In this document: piece by piece, positions 35,020 through 44,266 of the stretch
How positions within the stretch are numbered: position 1 is the stretch's first letter
Layout: each line of letters starts with the position of its first letter
Assembly: GCF_016745505.1 (NCBI RefSeq)
Contig: NZ_JAERUC010000023.1
Location: 1-62,098 of the forward strand
Origin: Streptomyces silvae
Lineage (GTDB): Bacteria; Actinomycetota; Actinomycetes; Streptomycetales; Streptomycetaceae
Direction of reading: 5' to 3'
Length of the DNA stretch: 62,098 bases
Position numbers and translations under genes: made by a program
The notes under the pieces: generated by a model
Told to the model about the DNA's origin: nothing
The model's database searches: none
Seen by the model: only the letters and a program-made list of their open reading frames with translations

Positions 35020-36353
35020 CCGAAGTGCTCCTGCTCCTCGTGGCGCTCCTGCTTGCGCTCGCCTGCGGTGCATTCGTCGCGGCCGAGTTCTCTCTGACCA
35101 CCGTGGAGCGCGGCGACCTCGAACGGGCCGTGGAGCGGGGGGACCGTGGCGCGGCGGGCGCCCTCAAGGCCGTACGCAGCCTCACCTACCAGCTCTCCGG
35201 CGCCCAGCTCGGCATCACCGTCACCAACCTGGTCGTGGGCATGCTCTCCGAGCCGTCCATCTCCAAGCTGATCCGGGGCCCGGTGGAGGCGACCGGGCTG
35301 TCGCCCGGCGTGTCCTCCTCGCTGGCCCTCGTGATCGGTACCGCGCTGTCCACCGTGGTCCTGATGGTCGTCGGTGAGCTCGTCCCCAAGAACTGGGCGA
35401 TCTCCTCCCCGCTGGCCGTGGCCCGGACGGTCGCCGCGCCGCAGCGCGCGTTCACCGCCGTCTTCCGGCCCTTCATCAGCCACCTCAACAACACCGCCAA
35501 CCGGATCGTGCGCCGCTTCGGGCTGGAGCCGGCCGAGGAGCTGGCCTCCGCGCGCAGCCCGCAGGAGCTGGTCGCCCTGGCGCGCCACTCCGCCAAGGAG
35601 GGGGCGCTCGAGGCGGACACCGCCGAGCTCTTCGTCCGCACGCTCAACCTGTCCGAACTGACCGCGGAGAACGTGATGACCCCCCGTGTCCAGGTCACCG
35701 CGCTCGACGTGCAGGCGACCGCCGAGGACGTCGCGAACGCCACCCGGGCCACCGGACTCTCCCGGTTCCCCGTCTACCGGGGCAGCCTGGACACGGTCGT
35801 CGGCGTCGCGCACATCAAGGACGTACTGGCGATCCCCGCCGACCAGCGGCCCCGTAAGCGGGTGTCGGACATGCTGCGCGAGCCGCTGCTCGTGCCGGAG
35901 ACGCTGACCGTGGACCGCCTGCTGGACAGGCTCTCCGGAAAGCTGGCCATGGCCGTCGTCATCGACGAGTACGGCGGCACGGCGGGAGTCGTGACGCTGG
36001 AGGACATCGTGGAGGAAGTCGTCGGCGAGGTGCGGGACGAGCACGACCCGCACGAGACGCCCGACCTGGCGGCGGCGGGCGAGGACGCGGACGGCCGCAC
36101 CCTGTGGTCCGCCGACGGGGCGGCCCGCACGGACCAGCTCCGCACCATCGGACTGCGGGTGCCTGACGGGCCGTACGAGACACTGGCCGGCCTGATCGCC
36201 ACGGAGGTCGGCCGCATTCCGGTGGTCGGCGACACCGTCGAGCTCACCGGTTGGCGCATCGACGTGGTCGACGCCTCGGGGCACCGCGCCGCGCGTGCCC
36301 TGCTGCACGCGCCGCTTCCCGGCAGCGACGAGCCGGCGGAGGACGAACGATGA
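35016..36353 (+). CDS. CNNM/CorC family membrane protein (first of two)
   Basis: A 445-residue protein with an N-terminal DUF21 (CNNM) membrane domain (about 1-200: VALLLALACGAFVAAEFSL, SYQLSGAQLGITVTNLVVG-like, GELVPKNWAIS). A CBS pair follows (ENVMTPRVQVTALD, then LAMAVVIDEYGGTAGVVTLEDIVEEVVGEVRDEHD, by pattern) and a C-terminal CorC_HlyC domain from about 355. The family is linked to magnesium or cobalt efflux, and older annotation as hemolysin is misleading. It overlaps the next gene as ATGA. Confidence 0.92.
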   Translation: MTEVLLLLVALLLALACGAFVAAEFSLTTVERGDLERAVERGDRGAAGALKAVRSLTYQLSGAQLGITVTNLVVGMLSEPSISKLIRGPVEATGLSPGVSSSLALVIGTALSTVVLMVVGELVPKNWAISSPLAVARTVAAPQRAFTAVFRPFISHLNNTANRIVRRFGLEPAEELASARSPQELVALARHSAKEGALEADTAELFVRTLNLSELTAENVMTPRVQVTALDVQATAEDVANATRATGLSRFPVYRGSLDTVVGVAHIKDVLAIPADQRPRKRVSDMLREPLLVPETLTVDRLLDRLSGKLAMAVVIDEYGGTAGVVTLEDIVEEVVGEVRDEHDPHETPDLAAAGEDADGRTLWSADGAARTDQLRTIGLRVPDGPYETLAGLIATEVGRIPVVGDTVELTGWRIDVVDASGHRAARALLHAPLPGSDEPAEDER

Positions 36354-37369
36354 TCGCCGTCCAGCTCTTCATCGGCCTGCTGACCCTGGTCGTCAACGCG
36401 TTCTTCGTCGGCGCGGAGTTCGCGCTGATCTCCGTACGCCGCAGTCAGATCGAGCCCGAGGCCGAAGCCGGAAACCGGCGGGCCCGCAGCGTCATCTGGG
36501 GCCTCGAACACGTCTCGGCGCTCCTAGCGGCGGCGCAGCTGGGCATCACGCTCTGCACGCTGGTGCTGGGTATCGTCGCCGAGCCCGCCATCGCCCATCT
36601 GCTGGAGCCCGTCTTCGACGGGGTGGGGGTGCCGCACGGACTGGTGCACCCGATCTCCTTCGTCATCGCCCTGACCGTGGCCACGTACCTGCACATGCTG
36701 CTGGGCGAGATGGTGCCGAAGAACATCGCGCTGGCCGAGCCCGCCCGCACCGCCCTGCTGCTCGGGCCGCCCCTGGTGACCCTCGCCAGGGCGCTGAAGC
36801 CGGTGATCTTCGCGATCAACGCCTTCGCGAACACGCTGCTCAAGCTGTTGCGGGTGGAGACCAAGGACGAGGTCTCCGCGACCTTCTCCGACGACGAACT
36901 CGCACGCCTCGTCAAGGACGCCGAGGACTCGGGGCTCGTCGACGACCGCTCGGCCGACCGTCTGCGCCACGCACTGGAGCTGGGCCGCCGCCCGGTCCAG
37001 GACGTGCTCCTTCCGGTCGACCGGGTGCTGTACACCCGGGTCGGCACGACCCCGGAGGAGCTGGAGCGGCTCTCGCACGAGTCCGGCTTCTCGCGGTTCC
37101 CGGTGATGGACAGCGAGCAGCGCATCATCGGCTACCTCCATGTGAAGGACGCCCTGGACGCCATGCCGCGCGATGTGCCGTTCCCGGTGACGGCCCTGCG
37201 GCCGATCGCCCGGGTGCGGGCGGCGACGCCGCTGGACGACGTGCTGACGGCGCTGCGGCGCAGCCGTACGCACCTGGCGGCCGTACTCGACGACGACGGC
37301 CGGCTGGCGGGCATGATCACGATGGAGGACGTCCTGCGTGAGCTCGTGGGCAGGCCGCAGGCCCGCTGA
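36350..37369 (+). CDS. CNNM/CorC family membrane protein (second of two)
   Basis: A 339-residue paralogue of its upstream neighbour. It has the same DUF21 membrane domain (FFVGAEFALISVRRSQIE, LGITLCTLVLGIVAEP, LLGEMVPKNIALAEP) and CBS pair (PVQDVLLPVDRVLY, LAAVLDDDGRLAGMITMEDVLRELV, pattern) but no C-terminal CorC_HlyC domain. Different lengths and the ATGA coupling suggest that the two form a heteromer. Followed by a strong hairpin terminator. Confidence 0.92.
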   Translation: MIAVQLFIGLLTLVVNAFFVGAEFALISVRRSQIEPEAEAGNRRARSVIWGLEHVSALLAAAQLGITLCTLVLGIVAEPAIAHLLEPVFDGVGVPHGLVHPISFVIALTVATYLHMLLGEMVPKNIALAEPARTALLLGPPLVTLARALKPVIFAINAFANTLLKLLRVETKDEVSATFSDDELARLVKDAEDSGLVDDRSADRLRHALELGRRPVQDVLLPVDRVLYTRVGTTPEELERLSHESGFSRFPVMDSEQRIIGYLHVKDALDAMPRDVPFPVTALRPIARVRAATPLDDVLTALRRSRTHLAAVLDDDGRLAGMITMEDVLRELVGRPQAR

Positions 37370-37396
37370 CGCACGCTCCCGGTGACGGGACGGGAC

Positions 37397-37447
37397 GGGC
37401 ACGAAAGGGAGGGGCGCGGCCTGGGGCCGCGCCCCTCCTTCGTGCCC
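37397..37447 (+). terminator. Long-stem terminator of the CNNM operon
   Basis: A stem of about 22 pairs with a two-base bulge, centred on GGCGCGGCC-TGG-GGCCGCGCC and continuing through GGCACGAA and TTCGTGCC, begins 28 bases after the operon stop. Confidence 0.85.
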
Positions 37448-37532
37448 CGCCTCCGTGCCTCTCCTTCGTGCCCCTCCGTCGCGCTCCGGGGCCCCTGCGG
37501 GCGGGGCGTGTCGCGGTACGATCAGCAGCGTC

Positions 37533-38387
37533 ATGGAATTGAATGCCTCCTACACCAGTTTCGTCGCGGTCGGCGACTCGTTCACCGAGGGCATGTCGGA
37601 CCTGCTGCCCGACGGGTCCTACCGCGGCTGGGCCGACGTCCTCGCCGCCCGCCTCGCAGCCCGTACGCAGGGTGCGCCCGGTGCGCCCGGCTTCCGGTAC
37701 GCCAATCTCGCCGTACGGGGAAAGCTCATCGGCCAGATCGTGGACGAGCAGGTGCCGATCGCGGCCGCACTGCAGCCGGATGTGATCACGCTCGTGGGCG
37801 GGCTCAACGACACCCTGCGGCCGAAGTGCGACATGGGCATGGTCCGCGGCCGGCTGGAGGAGGCGGTGGAGCGCCTCGCGCCGTCCTGCAAGACCCTGGT
37901 GCTGATGCGCAGCCCCGGCCGGAACGGCCCGGTGATGGAACGCTTCCGTCCGCGCATGGAGGAGCTGTTCTCGCTGGTCGGCGAGCTGGCCGAGCGCCAT
38001 GGCGCGGTGGTGACCGACCTGTACGGCGCTGCGTCGCTGGGAGACCCGCGGATGTGGGACGTGGACCGGCTGCACCTGACGGCCGAGGGGCATCGCAGGG
38101 TCGCGGAGGCGGTCTGGCAGACGCTGGGGCTGCCCGCGGAGAGCGACTGGCAGAAGCCGATGCCGGAGTCGGCACCGGCGCGGTGGGCACAGCGGCGGAT
38201 CGACGACGCCCGGTTCGCGCGGCAGCATCTGCTGCCGTGGATCGGCCGCCGCCTGACCGGGCGGTCGTCCGGTGACGGCCGGGCCGGCGCGCAGTTCGAC
38301 GCGGGGCTGGGGAAGGCGTGCTGGATCACACCGGAGGACGCGGCGGATCCTGGCCCGGTGACCGGGTGGCGCCGACTGGACGGCTGA
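37533..38387 (+). CDS. SGNH/GDSL hydrolase
   Basis: A 284-residue hydrolase. Block I GDSFTEGMSD carries the nucleophile Ser, block II is YANLAVRGK, block III is LVGGLNDTLRP, and block V is WDVDRLHLTAEGH with Asp and His. There is no signal peptide, so it is cytoplasmic. The C-terminal 70 residues are basic and Trp-containing with no recognised domain. The substrate (an ester or acetylated sugar) is unknown. Confidence 0.9.
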   Translation: MELNASYTSFVAVGDSFTEGMSDLLPDGSYRGWADVLAARLAARTQGAPGAPGFRYANLAVRGKLIGQIVDEQVPIAAALQPDVITLVGGLNDTLRPKCDMGMVRGRLEEAVERLAPSCKTLVLMRSPGRNGPVMERFRPRMEELFSLVGELAERHGAVVTDLYGAASLGDPRMWDVDRLHLTAEGHRRVAEAVWQTLGLPAESDWQKPMPESAPARWAQRRIDDARFARQHLLPWIGRRLTGRSSGDGRAGAQFDAGLGKACWITPEDAADPGPVTGWRRLDG

Positions 38388-38438
38388 CGGGCCGGACCTG
38401 TATTCCGTGGACGGGCCGTCAGGCTGACCGCCGACCAG

Positions 38439-38462
38439 CTGACCGGCTGACCGGCTGACCGG
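38439..38462. repeat. Three tandem copies of CTGACCGG
   Basis: Three exact eight-base copies lie between the SGNH hydrolase and the methyltransferase gene, with a diverged copy 15 bases earlier (38424-38431). Function unknown; could be replication slippage. Confidence 0.7.
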
Positions 38463-38604
38463 CCTGCGTCGGCCGGGTGCCCGCAGTCGATACCGCCTGC
38501 GAGTTGGCGCGAGTTGACAGAATCGCACTCTCGGACGCGGGCCGATGCGACAGGATGGGTGTCCTCGCGCAGGGACACCCTGGGCACCGGAACGGGGAGT
38601 TCCC

Positions 38605-39405
38605 ATGAGCGGCGCACCTGACGTCCACGCATCGGCGGAGACGTTCGACACCAGCACACCCCACTCGGCGCGGGTCTGGAACTACTGGCTGGGCGGCAGG
38701 GACAACTACGAGGCGGACCGCCTGCTGGGCGCGACGATGGCGGAGCTCTATCCGCAGATCATCGACATCGCCCGCGCCTCCCGCCGCTTCCAGGCCAGAG
38801 CGGTGCGCTACCTGGCCGGGGAGGCCGGGATCCGGCAGTTCCTCGATCTCGGCACCGGCCTGCCGACCGCGGACGCGACGCATGAGGTCGCGCAGGCCGC
38901 CGCACCCACGGCCCGCGTCGTCTACGTGGACCACGACCCGATCGTGCTGGCCCACGCCCGCGCCCTGCTGACCAGCAGCCCCGAAGGCGCCACGGACTAC
39001 GTCCACGCGGATCTGCGGGACACGGAAACCGTGCTCCGGGCGGCAGCCTCGACGCTGGACCTCGATCAGCCCGTGGCGGTGATGGTGCTCTCCACCCTGG
39101 GCCATGTCGCCGACGACGGAGAGGCCGCCGCCCTTCTGCGCGGCTACCTCGACGCGGTCCCCGCCGGGAGCTACCTCATGCTGTGCGACACCATCGAGAC
39201 CGAGGAGACCGCGGCGGCTTCCGACGAGTACGCCGACGGTGGCGCGATGCCCTACATCTCGCGGCCCCGGCAGACCGTGCGCTCCTTCGCGGACGGCCTC
39301 GATCTCGTCGAACCGGGATTCGGGTCGATCAGCCTGTGGCGCCCCGAGGAGCCGGTGACGGGCGAGCCCGTGGACCAGTGGGGCTTCGTGGCCGCGAAGC
39401 GCTGA
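38605..39405 (+). CDS. SAM-dependent methyltransferase, DUF574 family
   Basis: A 266-residue protein of the actinobacterial DUF574 (Methyltransf_19) family. Recognised by HSARVWNYWLGGRDNYEADR at the start, the SAM motif FLDLGTGLPT, and YVDHDPIVLAHARALL. This family is greatly expanded in Streptomyces and often lies beside regulators of the DUF397 type, but none is adjacent here. AACGGGGAGTTCCC precedes the ATG. Confidence 0.92.
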   Translation: MSGAPDVHASAETFDTSTPHSARVWNYWLGGRDNYEADRLLGATMAELYPQIIDIARASRRFQARAVRYLAGEAGIRQFLDLGTGLPTADATHEVAQAAAPTARVVYVDHDPIVLAHARALLTSSPEGATDYVHADLRDTETVLRAAASTLDLDQPVAVMVLSTLGHVADDGEAAALLRGYLDAVPAGSYLMLCDTIETEETAAASDEYADGGAMPYISRPRQTVRSFADGLDLVEPGFGSISLWRPEEPVTGEPVDQWGFVAAKR

Positions 39406-39490
39406 GGAATGGGGCCTGCCCCCTCGTGAACCCTGGAGTCCGGCTGGGGCCCGCCTTGTCGCGGGCCCCGGGGCCTGGCCTGGGCCTGAG

Positions 39491-39874
39491 TCACCGGCTC
39501 CGCGCCCAGGCGTGTGCCGCCTCCGCGTCCTGGGTGGCCGTCGTCGGACAGCCCCAGAGTGCGTCGCTGCTGTGGATGGCCTTGGCCCGTTCTTCCGGGA
39601 TGTCGGCAGGTGCCACGAAAGCGAGGCCATGGCAGTGGGCCGTCAGGCCGGGGCGGAGCTCCTTGAGGGCGCGGATGCGGTCGGTGGCGGGGGCGCCGGT
39701 GGGGCGTTCTTCCGGTGCGGGCATCACGAGGACGGCGACGAAGGGCGCGGCCCGTTCGGTGAGGGCGCGCAGTTCACGCAGGATCAGGTCCTGGGCCTCC
39801 GGTGTGGGCAGCCCGGCCACGTCGATCTCGTGAACCTCTGTCTCGTGCGTCTCTCGTGACTCCCGTGCGTCCAT
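39491..39874 (-). CDS. Conserved-looking protein of unknown function
   Basis: A 127-residue soluble protein with a highly charged N-terminus (MDARESRETHETEVHEID), then an alternating strand/helix pattern (DLILRELRALTERAAPFVAVLVMPAP, HCHGLAFVAPADIPEERAKAIHSS, pattern). This could be a small alpha/beta domain. It is divergent from a TetR gene with a shared operator, which makes it the likely regulated target. No family recognised. Confidence 0.7.
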   Translation of the reverse strand: MDARESRETHETEVHEIDVAGLPTPEAQDLILRELRALTERAAPFVAVLVMPAPEERPTGAPATDRIRALKELRPGLTAHCHGLAFVAPADIPEERAKAIHSSDALWGCPTTATQDAEAAHAWARSR

Positions 39875-39891
39875 GGGCCGAGTGTACGGCT

Positions 39892-39914
39892 ATTAGCGAC
39901 CAGTGGTCACTAAT
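39892..39914. promoter_or_regulatory. TetR operator in a divergent gap
   Basis: A 23-base near-perfect palindrome: ATTAGCGACCA and TGGTCACTAAT around a central G, with one mismatch. It lies 17 bases upstream of the divergent unknown gene and 51 upstream of the TetR start, in the AT-rich part of the gap. Good position for repression of both. Confidence 0.8.
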
Positions 39915-39965
39915 ATCGGGACACTCCAACCCGGCGGCTCCCCCTGCTGGCATAGCCTTGCCGCG

Positions 39966-40523
39966 ATGACCACGAAGGTGAAGAACACGACCGGAAACCG
40001 GCCCGGACGGCCCGCGCGCCTCAGTCGCGAGCTGATCGTCGAGGCCGCGCTGCGGGCTGACGTGGAGACGCTCACCATGCGGGAGTTGGCGTCCCGTCTC
40101 GGGGTGTCGCACTCGTCGCTGTACCGGTGGGTGCCCGATCGGGACGGCGTGCTCGACCTGGTGAGTGAGGTCATGGTCGAGCGGCTGCTGCCCGATGAGG
40201 AGCCGGGGCCCGATGACTGGCGGGAGTGGCTGGCGCGGCTCGCCTGTTCGATGCGGGACGAGTTTCTGGCCGTACCCGGGTACGCCGCTCATGTCGCCCG
40301 CCCGCACCGGCACCACCCGGAGTCGTTCGGGCGACTGCGGGAGCGGGTCGTCGCGGCGTTCCGGGCGGCCGGTGCGGGTGAAGCCGACGCCGAGCTGAGC
40401 TGGCAGGTGTTCGGGTTCGGGGTGGTGCGATGGCTGGGGGCGGCCGGGGACGGGCCCGACGAGCCGCCGTTCGAGGTGTTTCTCGAGACCCTGCTGCGCG
40501 GGCTTCCGGTCCGGTCCGGCTAG
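39966..40523 (+). CDS. TetR family regulator, TetR_C (TetR-class) type
   Basis: A 185-residue regulator. Helix-turn-helix ELIVEAALRADVETLTMRELASRLGVSHSSLYRWVPDRDGVLDL. The Tet-class C-terminal domain pattern is seen in LACSMRDEFLAVPGYAAHVARP. The start at MTTKVKNTTG gives the expected length; the frame is open 63 bases further upstream but would overlap the operator. Probably controls itself and the divergent 127-residue protein. Confidence 0.9.
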   Translation: MTTKVKNTTGNRPGRPARLSRELIVEAALRADVETLTMRELASRLGVSHSSLYRWVPDRDGVLDLVSEVMVERLLPDEEPGPDDWREWLARLACSMRDEFLAVPGYAAHVARPHRHHPESFGRLRERVVAAFRAAGAGEADAELSWQVFGFGVVRWLGAAGDGPDEPPFEVFLETLLRGLPVRSG

Positions 40524-40741
40524 AGGCTGTCAGCCGGGTCAGTCATAGCTGTCAGCAGGGTCGGTCTCATACCGGCAGCCGACACATACGGGTGGCCCGC
40601 GCCGCCCTGTGCTGATGCGCATGCCGGACCGCGCCCACCACAAGATCCTTCGGGCCGCCCCCGATCCTCCCCTGACCTGGAGGTTCCTACAGTCCATGGA
40701 CGGTTCGGAACCCGTATGGACGCCCGGTAAACTCGGGCCAC

Positions 40742-42184
40742 GTGACTGCTGTGTCTGCGAAGCCTCGCATCCCCAATGTCCTGGCCGGCCGCTATGCCTC
40801 TACGGAGCTGGCCGTCCTCTGGTCCCCCGAGCAGAAGGTGAAGCTGGAACGTCAGCTGTGGCTGGCGGTGCTGCGCGCTCAGAAGGACCTCGGGATCGAG
40901 GTGCCCGACGCTGCGCCGGCCGACTACGAGCGTGTGATCGACCAGGTCGACCTCGCCTCGATCGCCGAGCGCGAGAAGGTCACCCGGCACGATGTGAAGG
41001 CCCGGATCGAGGAGTTCAACGCTCTCGCCGGCCATGAGCAGGTCCACAAGGGCATGACTTCCCGGGACCTCACCGAGAACGTCGAGCAGCTGCAGATCCG
41101 GCTCTCGCTGGAGCTGATGCGCGACCGCACGGTGGCGGTTCTGGCGCGGCTCGGCAAGCTGGCCGGGGAGTACGGCGAGCTGGTCATGGCGGGCCGTTCG
41201 CACAACGTCGCCGCGCAGGCGACGACGCTGGGCAAGCGCTTCGCGACCGCCGCGGACGAGCTGCTCGTGGCGTACGGGCGGCTGGAGGACCTGCTGGGCC
41301 GCTACCCGCTGCGTGGCATCAAGGGTCCCGTCGGCACGGCCCAGGACATGCTGGACCTGCTCGGCGGCGACGCGGACAAGCTCGCCGACCTGGAGCAGCG
41401 TGTCGCCTCGCACCTCGGCTTCGCGCACGCCTTCACCTCCGTCGGCCAGGTCTACCCCCGTTCCCTCGACTACGACGTCGTCACCGCGCTGGTCCAGCTG
41501 GCCGCCGCGCCCTCGTCGGTCGCCAAGACGATCCGCCTGATGGCCGGGCACGAGCTGGTGACCGAAGGTTTCAAGCCGGGCCAGGTCGGCTCGTCGGCGA
41601 TGCCGCACAAGATGAACACGCGTTCCTGCGAGCGGGTCAACGGCCTGATGGTGATCCTGCGCGGCTACGCGTCGATGACGGGCGAGCTGGCCGGTGACCA
41701 GTGGAACGAGGGCGACGTGTCCTGCTCCGTGGTCCGCCGGGTGGCGCTGCCGGACGCCTTCTTCGCGTTCGACGGTCTGCTGGAGACCTTCCTCACCGTG
41801 CTCGACGAGTTCGGCGCGTTCCCCGCGGTCGTGGCGCGTGAGCTGGACCGCTACCTCCCCTTCCTCGCCACGACCAAGGTGCTGATGGGCGCGGTACGGG
41901 CCGGGGTCGGCCGCGAGGTCGCGCACGAGGCCATCAAGGAGAACGCCGTCGCCTCGGCGCTCGCCATGCGGGAGCAGGGCGCCGAGCGCAACGAGCTGCT
42001 GGACAAGCTGGCCGCCGACGAGCGCATCCCGCTCGACCGGGCCGAGCTCGATGCCCTGATGGCGGACAAGCTCTCGTTCACCGGGGCGGCGGGCGACCAG
42101 ATCGCCGTACTGGTGTCCAGGATCGAAGAGATCGCCAAGCAGCACCCGGAAGCCGCGGCGTACGCCCCCGGCTCCATCCTCTGA
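40742..42184 (+). CDS. purB: Adenylosuccinate lyase
   Basis: A 480-residue enzyme that releases fumarate from adenylosuccinate and SAICAR in purine synthesis. It has the fumarase/aspartase signature GSSAMPHKMNTRSCE, the active-site Ser loop, and TSRDLTENVEQ. GTG start before MTAVSAKPRIPNVLAGRY; the upstream 200 bases show no clear Shine-Dalgarno. Complete and highly conserved. Confidence 0.97.
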   Translation: MTAVSAKPRIPNVLAGRYASTELAVLWSPEQKVKLERQLWLAVLRAQKDLGIEVPDAAPADYERVIDQVDLASIAEREKVTRHDVKARIEEFNALAGHEQVHKGMTSRDLTENVEQLQIRLSLELMRDRTVAVLARLGKLAGEYGELVMAGRSHNVAAQATTLGKRFATAADELLVAYGRLEDLLGRYPLRGIKGPVGTAQDMLDLLGGDADKLADLEQRVASHLGFAHAFTSVGQVYPRSLDYDVVTALVQLAAAPSSVAKTIRLMAGHELVTEGFKPGQVGSSAMPHKMNTRSCERVNGLMVILRGYASMTGELAGDQWNEGDVSCSVVRRVALPDAFFAFDGLLETFLTVLDEFGAFPAVVARELDRYLPFLATTKVLMGAVRAGVGREVAHEAIKENAVASALAMREQGAERNELLDKLAADERIPLDRAELDALMADKLSFTGAAGDQIAVLVSRIEEIAKQHPEAAAYAPGSIL

Positions 42185-42203
42185 CGGCCGGCTCCCCCGT
42201 CGG

Positions 42204-42764
42204 ATGAGCCCCGAAGAGCTACTGGCCGCCCGCGACCGCGTCGTACCCGACGTGGTCGCGGGCGGTCTGCGTGTGCTGTTCTGCGGAATCAACCCGAGCC
42301 TCATGACCGCCGCCACGGGGCACCATTTCGCCCATCCTGGCAACCGGTTCTGGCCGGTGCTGCACCGATCTGGCTTCACCTCGCGGCAGCTGAAACCGTC
42401 GGAACAAAATCAGCTCCTGGAACACGGCCTGGGCATCACCAATGTGGTGGCCAGAGCCACAGCACGGGCGGACGAGCTGGACGCGGAGGAATTCCGAGAA
42501 GGCGGAAGAGTGCTGGCGGCCAAGGTGGAGCAACTGGGCCCGCTCTGGCTGGCGGTCGTCGGAGTCACCGCCTACCGCACGGCCTTCGGCGACCGCCGTG
42601 CACAGATCGGACCGCAGGAGCGGACGATCGGCGGTGCCCGCGTCTGGGCGCTGCCCAACCCGAGCGGCCTGAACGCACACTGGACCGTGAGCACCATGGC
42701 GGAGGAGTACGCCCGTCTCTCGGCAGCGGTCGACGGGAGCGCCCCTCGACAGGCCCAGGCGTAG
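42204..42764 (+). CDS. mug: G/U mismatch-specific uracil-DNA glycosylase
   Basis: A 186-residue Mug-type glycosylase that removes uracil or ethenocytosine from G mismatches. The active-site motif GINPSLMTAATG and the second motif PNPSGLNAHW are both present. It starts 19 bases after the purB stop and is likely cotranscribed. The tail (SAAVDGSAPRQAQA) is disordered. A repair role suits a high-GC organism with frequent cytosine deamination. Confidence 0.95.
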   Translation: MSPEELLAARDRVVPDVVAGGLRVLFCGINPSLMTAATGHHFAHPGNRFWPVLHRSGFTSRQLKPSEQNQLLEHGLGITNVVARATARADELDAEEFREGGRVLAAKVEQLGPLWLAVVGVTAYRTAFGDRRAQIGPQERTIGGARVWALPNPSGLNAHWTVSTMAEEYARLSAAVDGSAPRQAQA

Positions 42765-43011
42765 ATCCTGGTCCGACACGTCGAAGACGAACTGACGAGC
42801 GGACGGTGTAGGGGCGACGTACTGGCGACCCACGGCCGACGGGCGCACGGGCGAAGCGCAGTACGGCGCGGCCCGCGGCCTGCGGGCGGAGTACGAACCT
42901 CCGCGGGCAAGATGACCATGCGGGCACGGGGAGGGCGGGCCCGAGGTGTGGGCGAGCCGGGCCAGACCGGCCGGCCTCCGCCCGGCATACGGTCGGCGTG
43001 CTGAGCGGCTC

Positions 43012-43455
43012 TCAGGGTGGGTCGATGACCGTGACCACCACGCCCAATTCGCAGCCCGGTCCGTCCTCCTCCAGGTAGAGCACTATTGCTATCCACCGGT
43101 CGTCCGCCCGCCAGAGCTGAAGATGCTCACAGCTCGCGACAGGCTCCGCCCAGGGTTCGTCGATCACCTCCCCCGCCATCATCCGTTCCTGGGCGCTCCA
43201 CAGGCTTACCAGCTGCGGTTCTCCCCAGCGCAAGGTAAGCAGCGTGAGCAGAGCATCGTGCTCCGCCAGCCGTTGAGCCCGAAGTTCGAGGCGATCCGCT
43301 TCGTCCCCGTCCGCGTGGTCGTGGTCGTCCTCGCCGAGGAGGAGTGCCGTGTGGTAGCCAGGTCCGCTGATTCCCGAGCCCGACGGACCGCGCTCCGAGG
43401 GGAAGTCCTCGGTGCGCATCCCGTCGATGAGGCGGAGGTGATGTGCGGTGGTCAT
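43012..43455 (-). CDS. Protein of unknown function, His-Asp-rich segment
   Basis: A 147-residue soluble protein starting MTTAHHLRLIDGMRTEDF. It has an acidic LGEDDHDHADGDEADR segment near residue 40-55 and a later part (SCEHLQLWRADDRWIAIVLYLEEDGPGCELGVVVTVIDPP, pattern) resembling a beta-strand sensor fold. GGGGAGG lies 12 bases upstream. No family recognised; it is flanked by a 247-base gap on one side and the ABC permease on the other. Confidence 0.7.
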   Translation of the reverse strand: MTTAHHLRLIDGMRTEDFPSERGPSGSGISGPGYHTALLLGEDDHDHADGDEADRLELRAQRLAEHDALLTLLTLRWGEPQLVSLWSAQERMMAGEVIDEPWAEPVASCEHLQLWRADDRWIAIVLYLEEDGPGCELGVVVTVIDPP

Positions 43456-43517
43456 ACCGTCAGTAAACCTCCCCGCACTGACACATGGAGTCTCGGCGGG
43501 TCTACCCCTCCTTCAAC

Positions 43518-44261
43518 TCAGGCATCCCTTGTCCGGAGGGCCCACCAGCCGGCGAGCAGTGCGGCCCCGGCCCACGCGGCGGTCACCGCAAGGCCCGTCC
43601 ACGGTCCGAGGCCCCCGGCCGGATTCTGATGGAGCACCGCTTGGCCTGCCTGGTCGGGCAGATACCTGGCGATGTCTCCGGCTACGTCCCCGACGACGAA
43701 GGAAACGATCAGCAGGAAGGGTATGAGTGTGCTGAGCACGGCAACGGCACTGCGCAGCACTGCCGTCAGACCTGCGGCGAACAAGGCGATGAGCGCGAGG
43801 TAGACACCGCCACCGAACGAGGCGCGGAGCGCCCCGGGGTCCCCCAGGCCTATCGCGTACTCCCCCATGAACATCTGCCCCACCAGGAAGGTGGCGAAGC
43901 TGGTGATCAGCCCCATGACGAGGGCGAGTCCGCCGACCACCGACACCTTCGCACCGTAGAGGAGGCCGCGTCGAGGAACCGCCGAGAGAGAGATGCGCAG
44001 AGCGCCGTTCAGGAACTCCGAGGACAGCGCTGTGGCCCCGAAGCATATGGCCGCGATCTGACCGAAATTCAGCGCGTAGAAGGCGGAGAACAAGGGCTCG
44101 TAGCCGGGGCTGTCGGCCTCCGCCTGCCCCACGGTGGCGAAGGCGAGCACCGTGACGGCGAGTGTGGCGGCGAATATCGCCATCAGTGAGAACGACACGG
44201 ATCGTACTGATCTGATCTTGATCCATTCGGAGTGCAGTACCGCCGTCGTCGACGTGTTCAC
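43518..44261 (-). CDS. ABC-2 type transporter permease
   Basis: A 247-residue membrane protein with six hydrophobic segments (near 20-42, 58-78, 100-125, 138-165, 172-195 and 225-242). It is the permease of a two-gene exporter. GTG start, five bases after the ATPase stop. The partner ATPase and the divergent two-component system make up a stress-responsive module. Confidence 0.9.
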   Translation of the reverse strand: MNTSTTAVLHSEWIKIRSVRSVSFSLMAIFAATLAVTVLAFATVGQAEADSPGYEPLFSAFYALNFGQIAAICFGATALSSEFLNGALRISLSAVPRRGLLYGAKVSVVGGLALVMGLITSFATFLVGQMFMGEYAIGLGDPGALRASFGGGVYLALIALFAAGLTAVLRSAVAVLSTLIPFLLIVSFVVGDVAGDIARYLPDQAGQAVLHQNPAGGLGPWTGLAVTAAWAGAALLAGWWALRTRDA

Positions 44262-44266
44262 GAGGG

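Noticed and set aside
38439..38462. CTGACCGG repeats as a possible CRISPR or integration site.
   Set aside because: Only three eight-base copies with no spacers or integrase gene; simple slippage is enough.
40524..40741. The gap before purB as a possible tRNA or riboswitch site.
   Set aside because: No cloverleaf, and no purine riboswitch core (for example the TATA-rich loops) could be made out by eye.
43485..44189. A plus-strand frame opposite the ABC permease.
   Set aside because: The minus-strand permease has six clear helices; the opposite frame is charged low-complexity.
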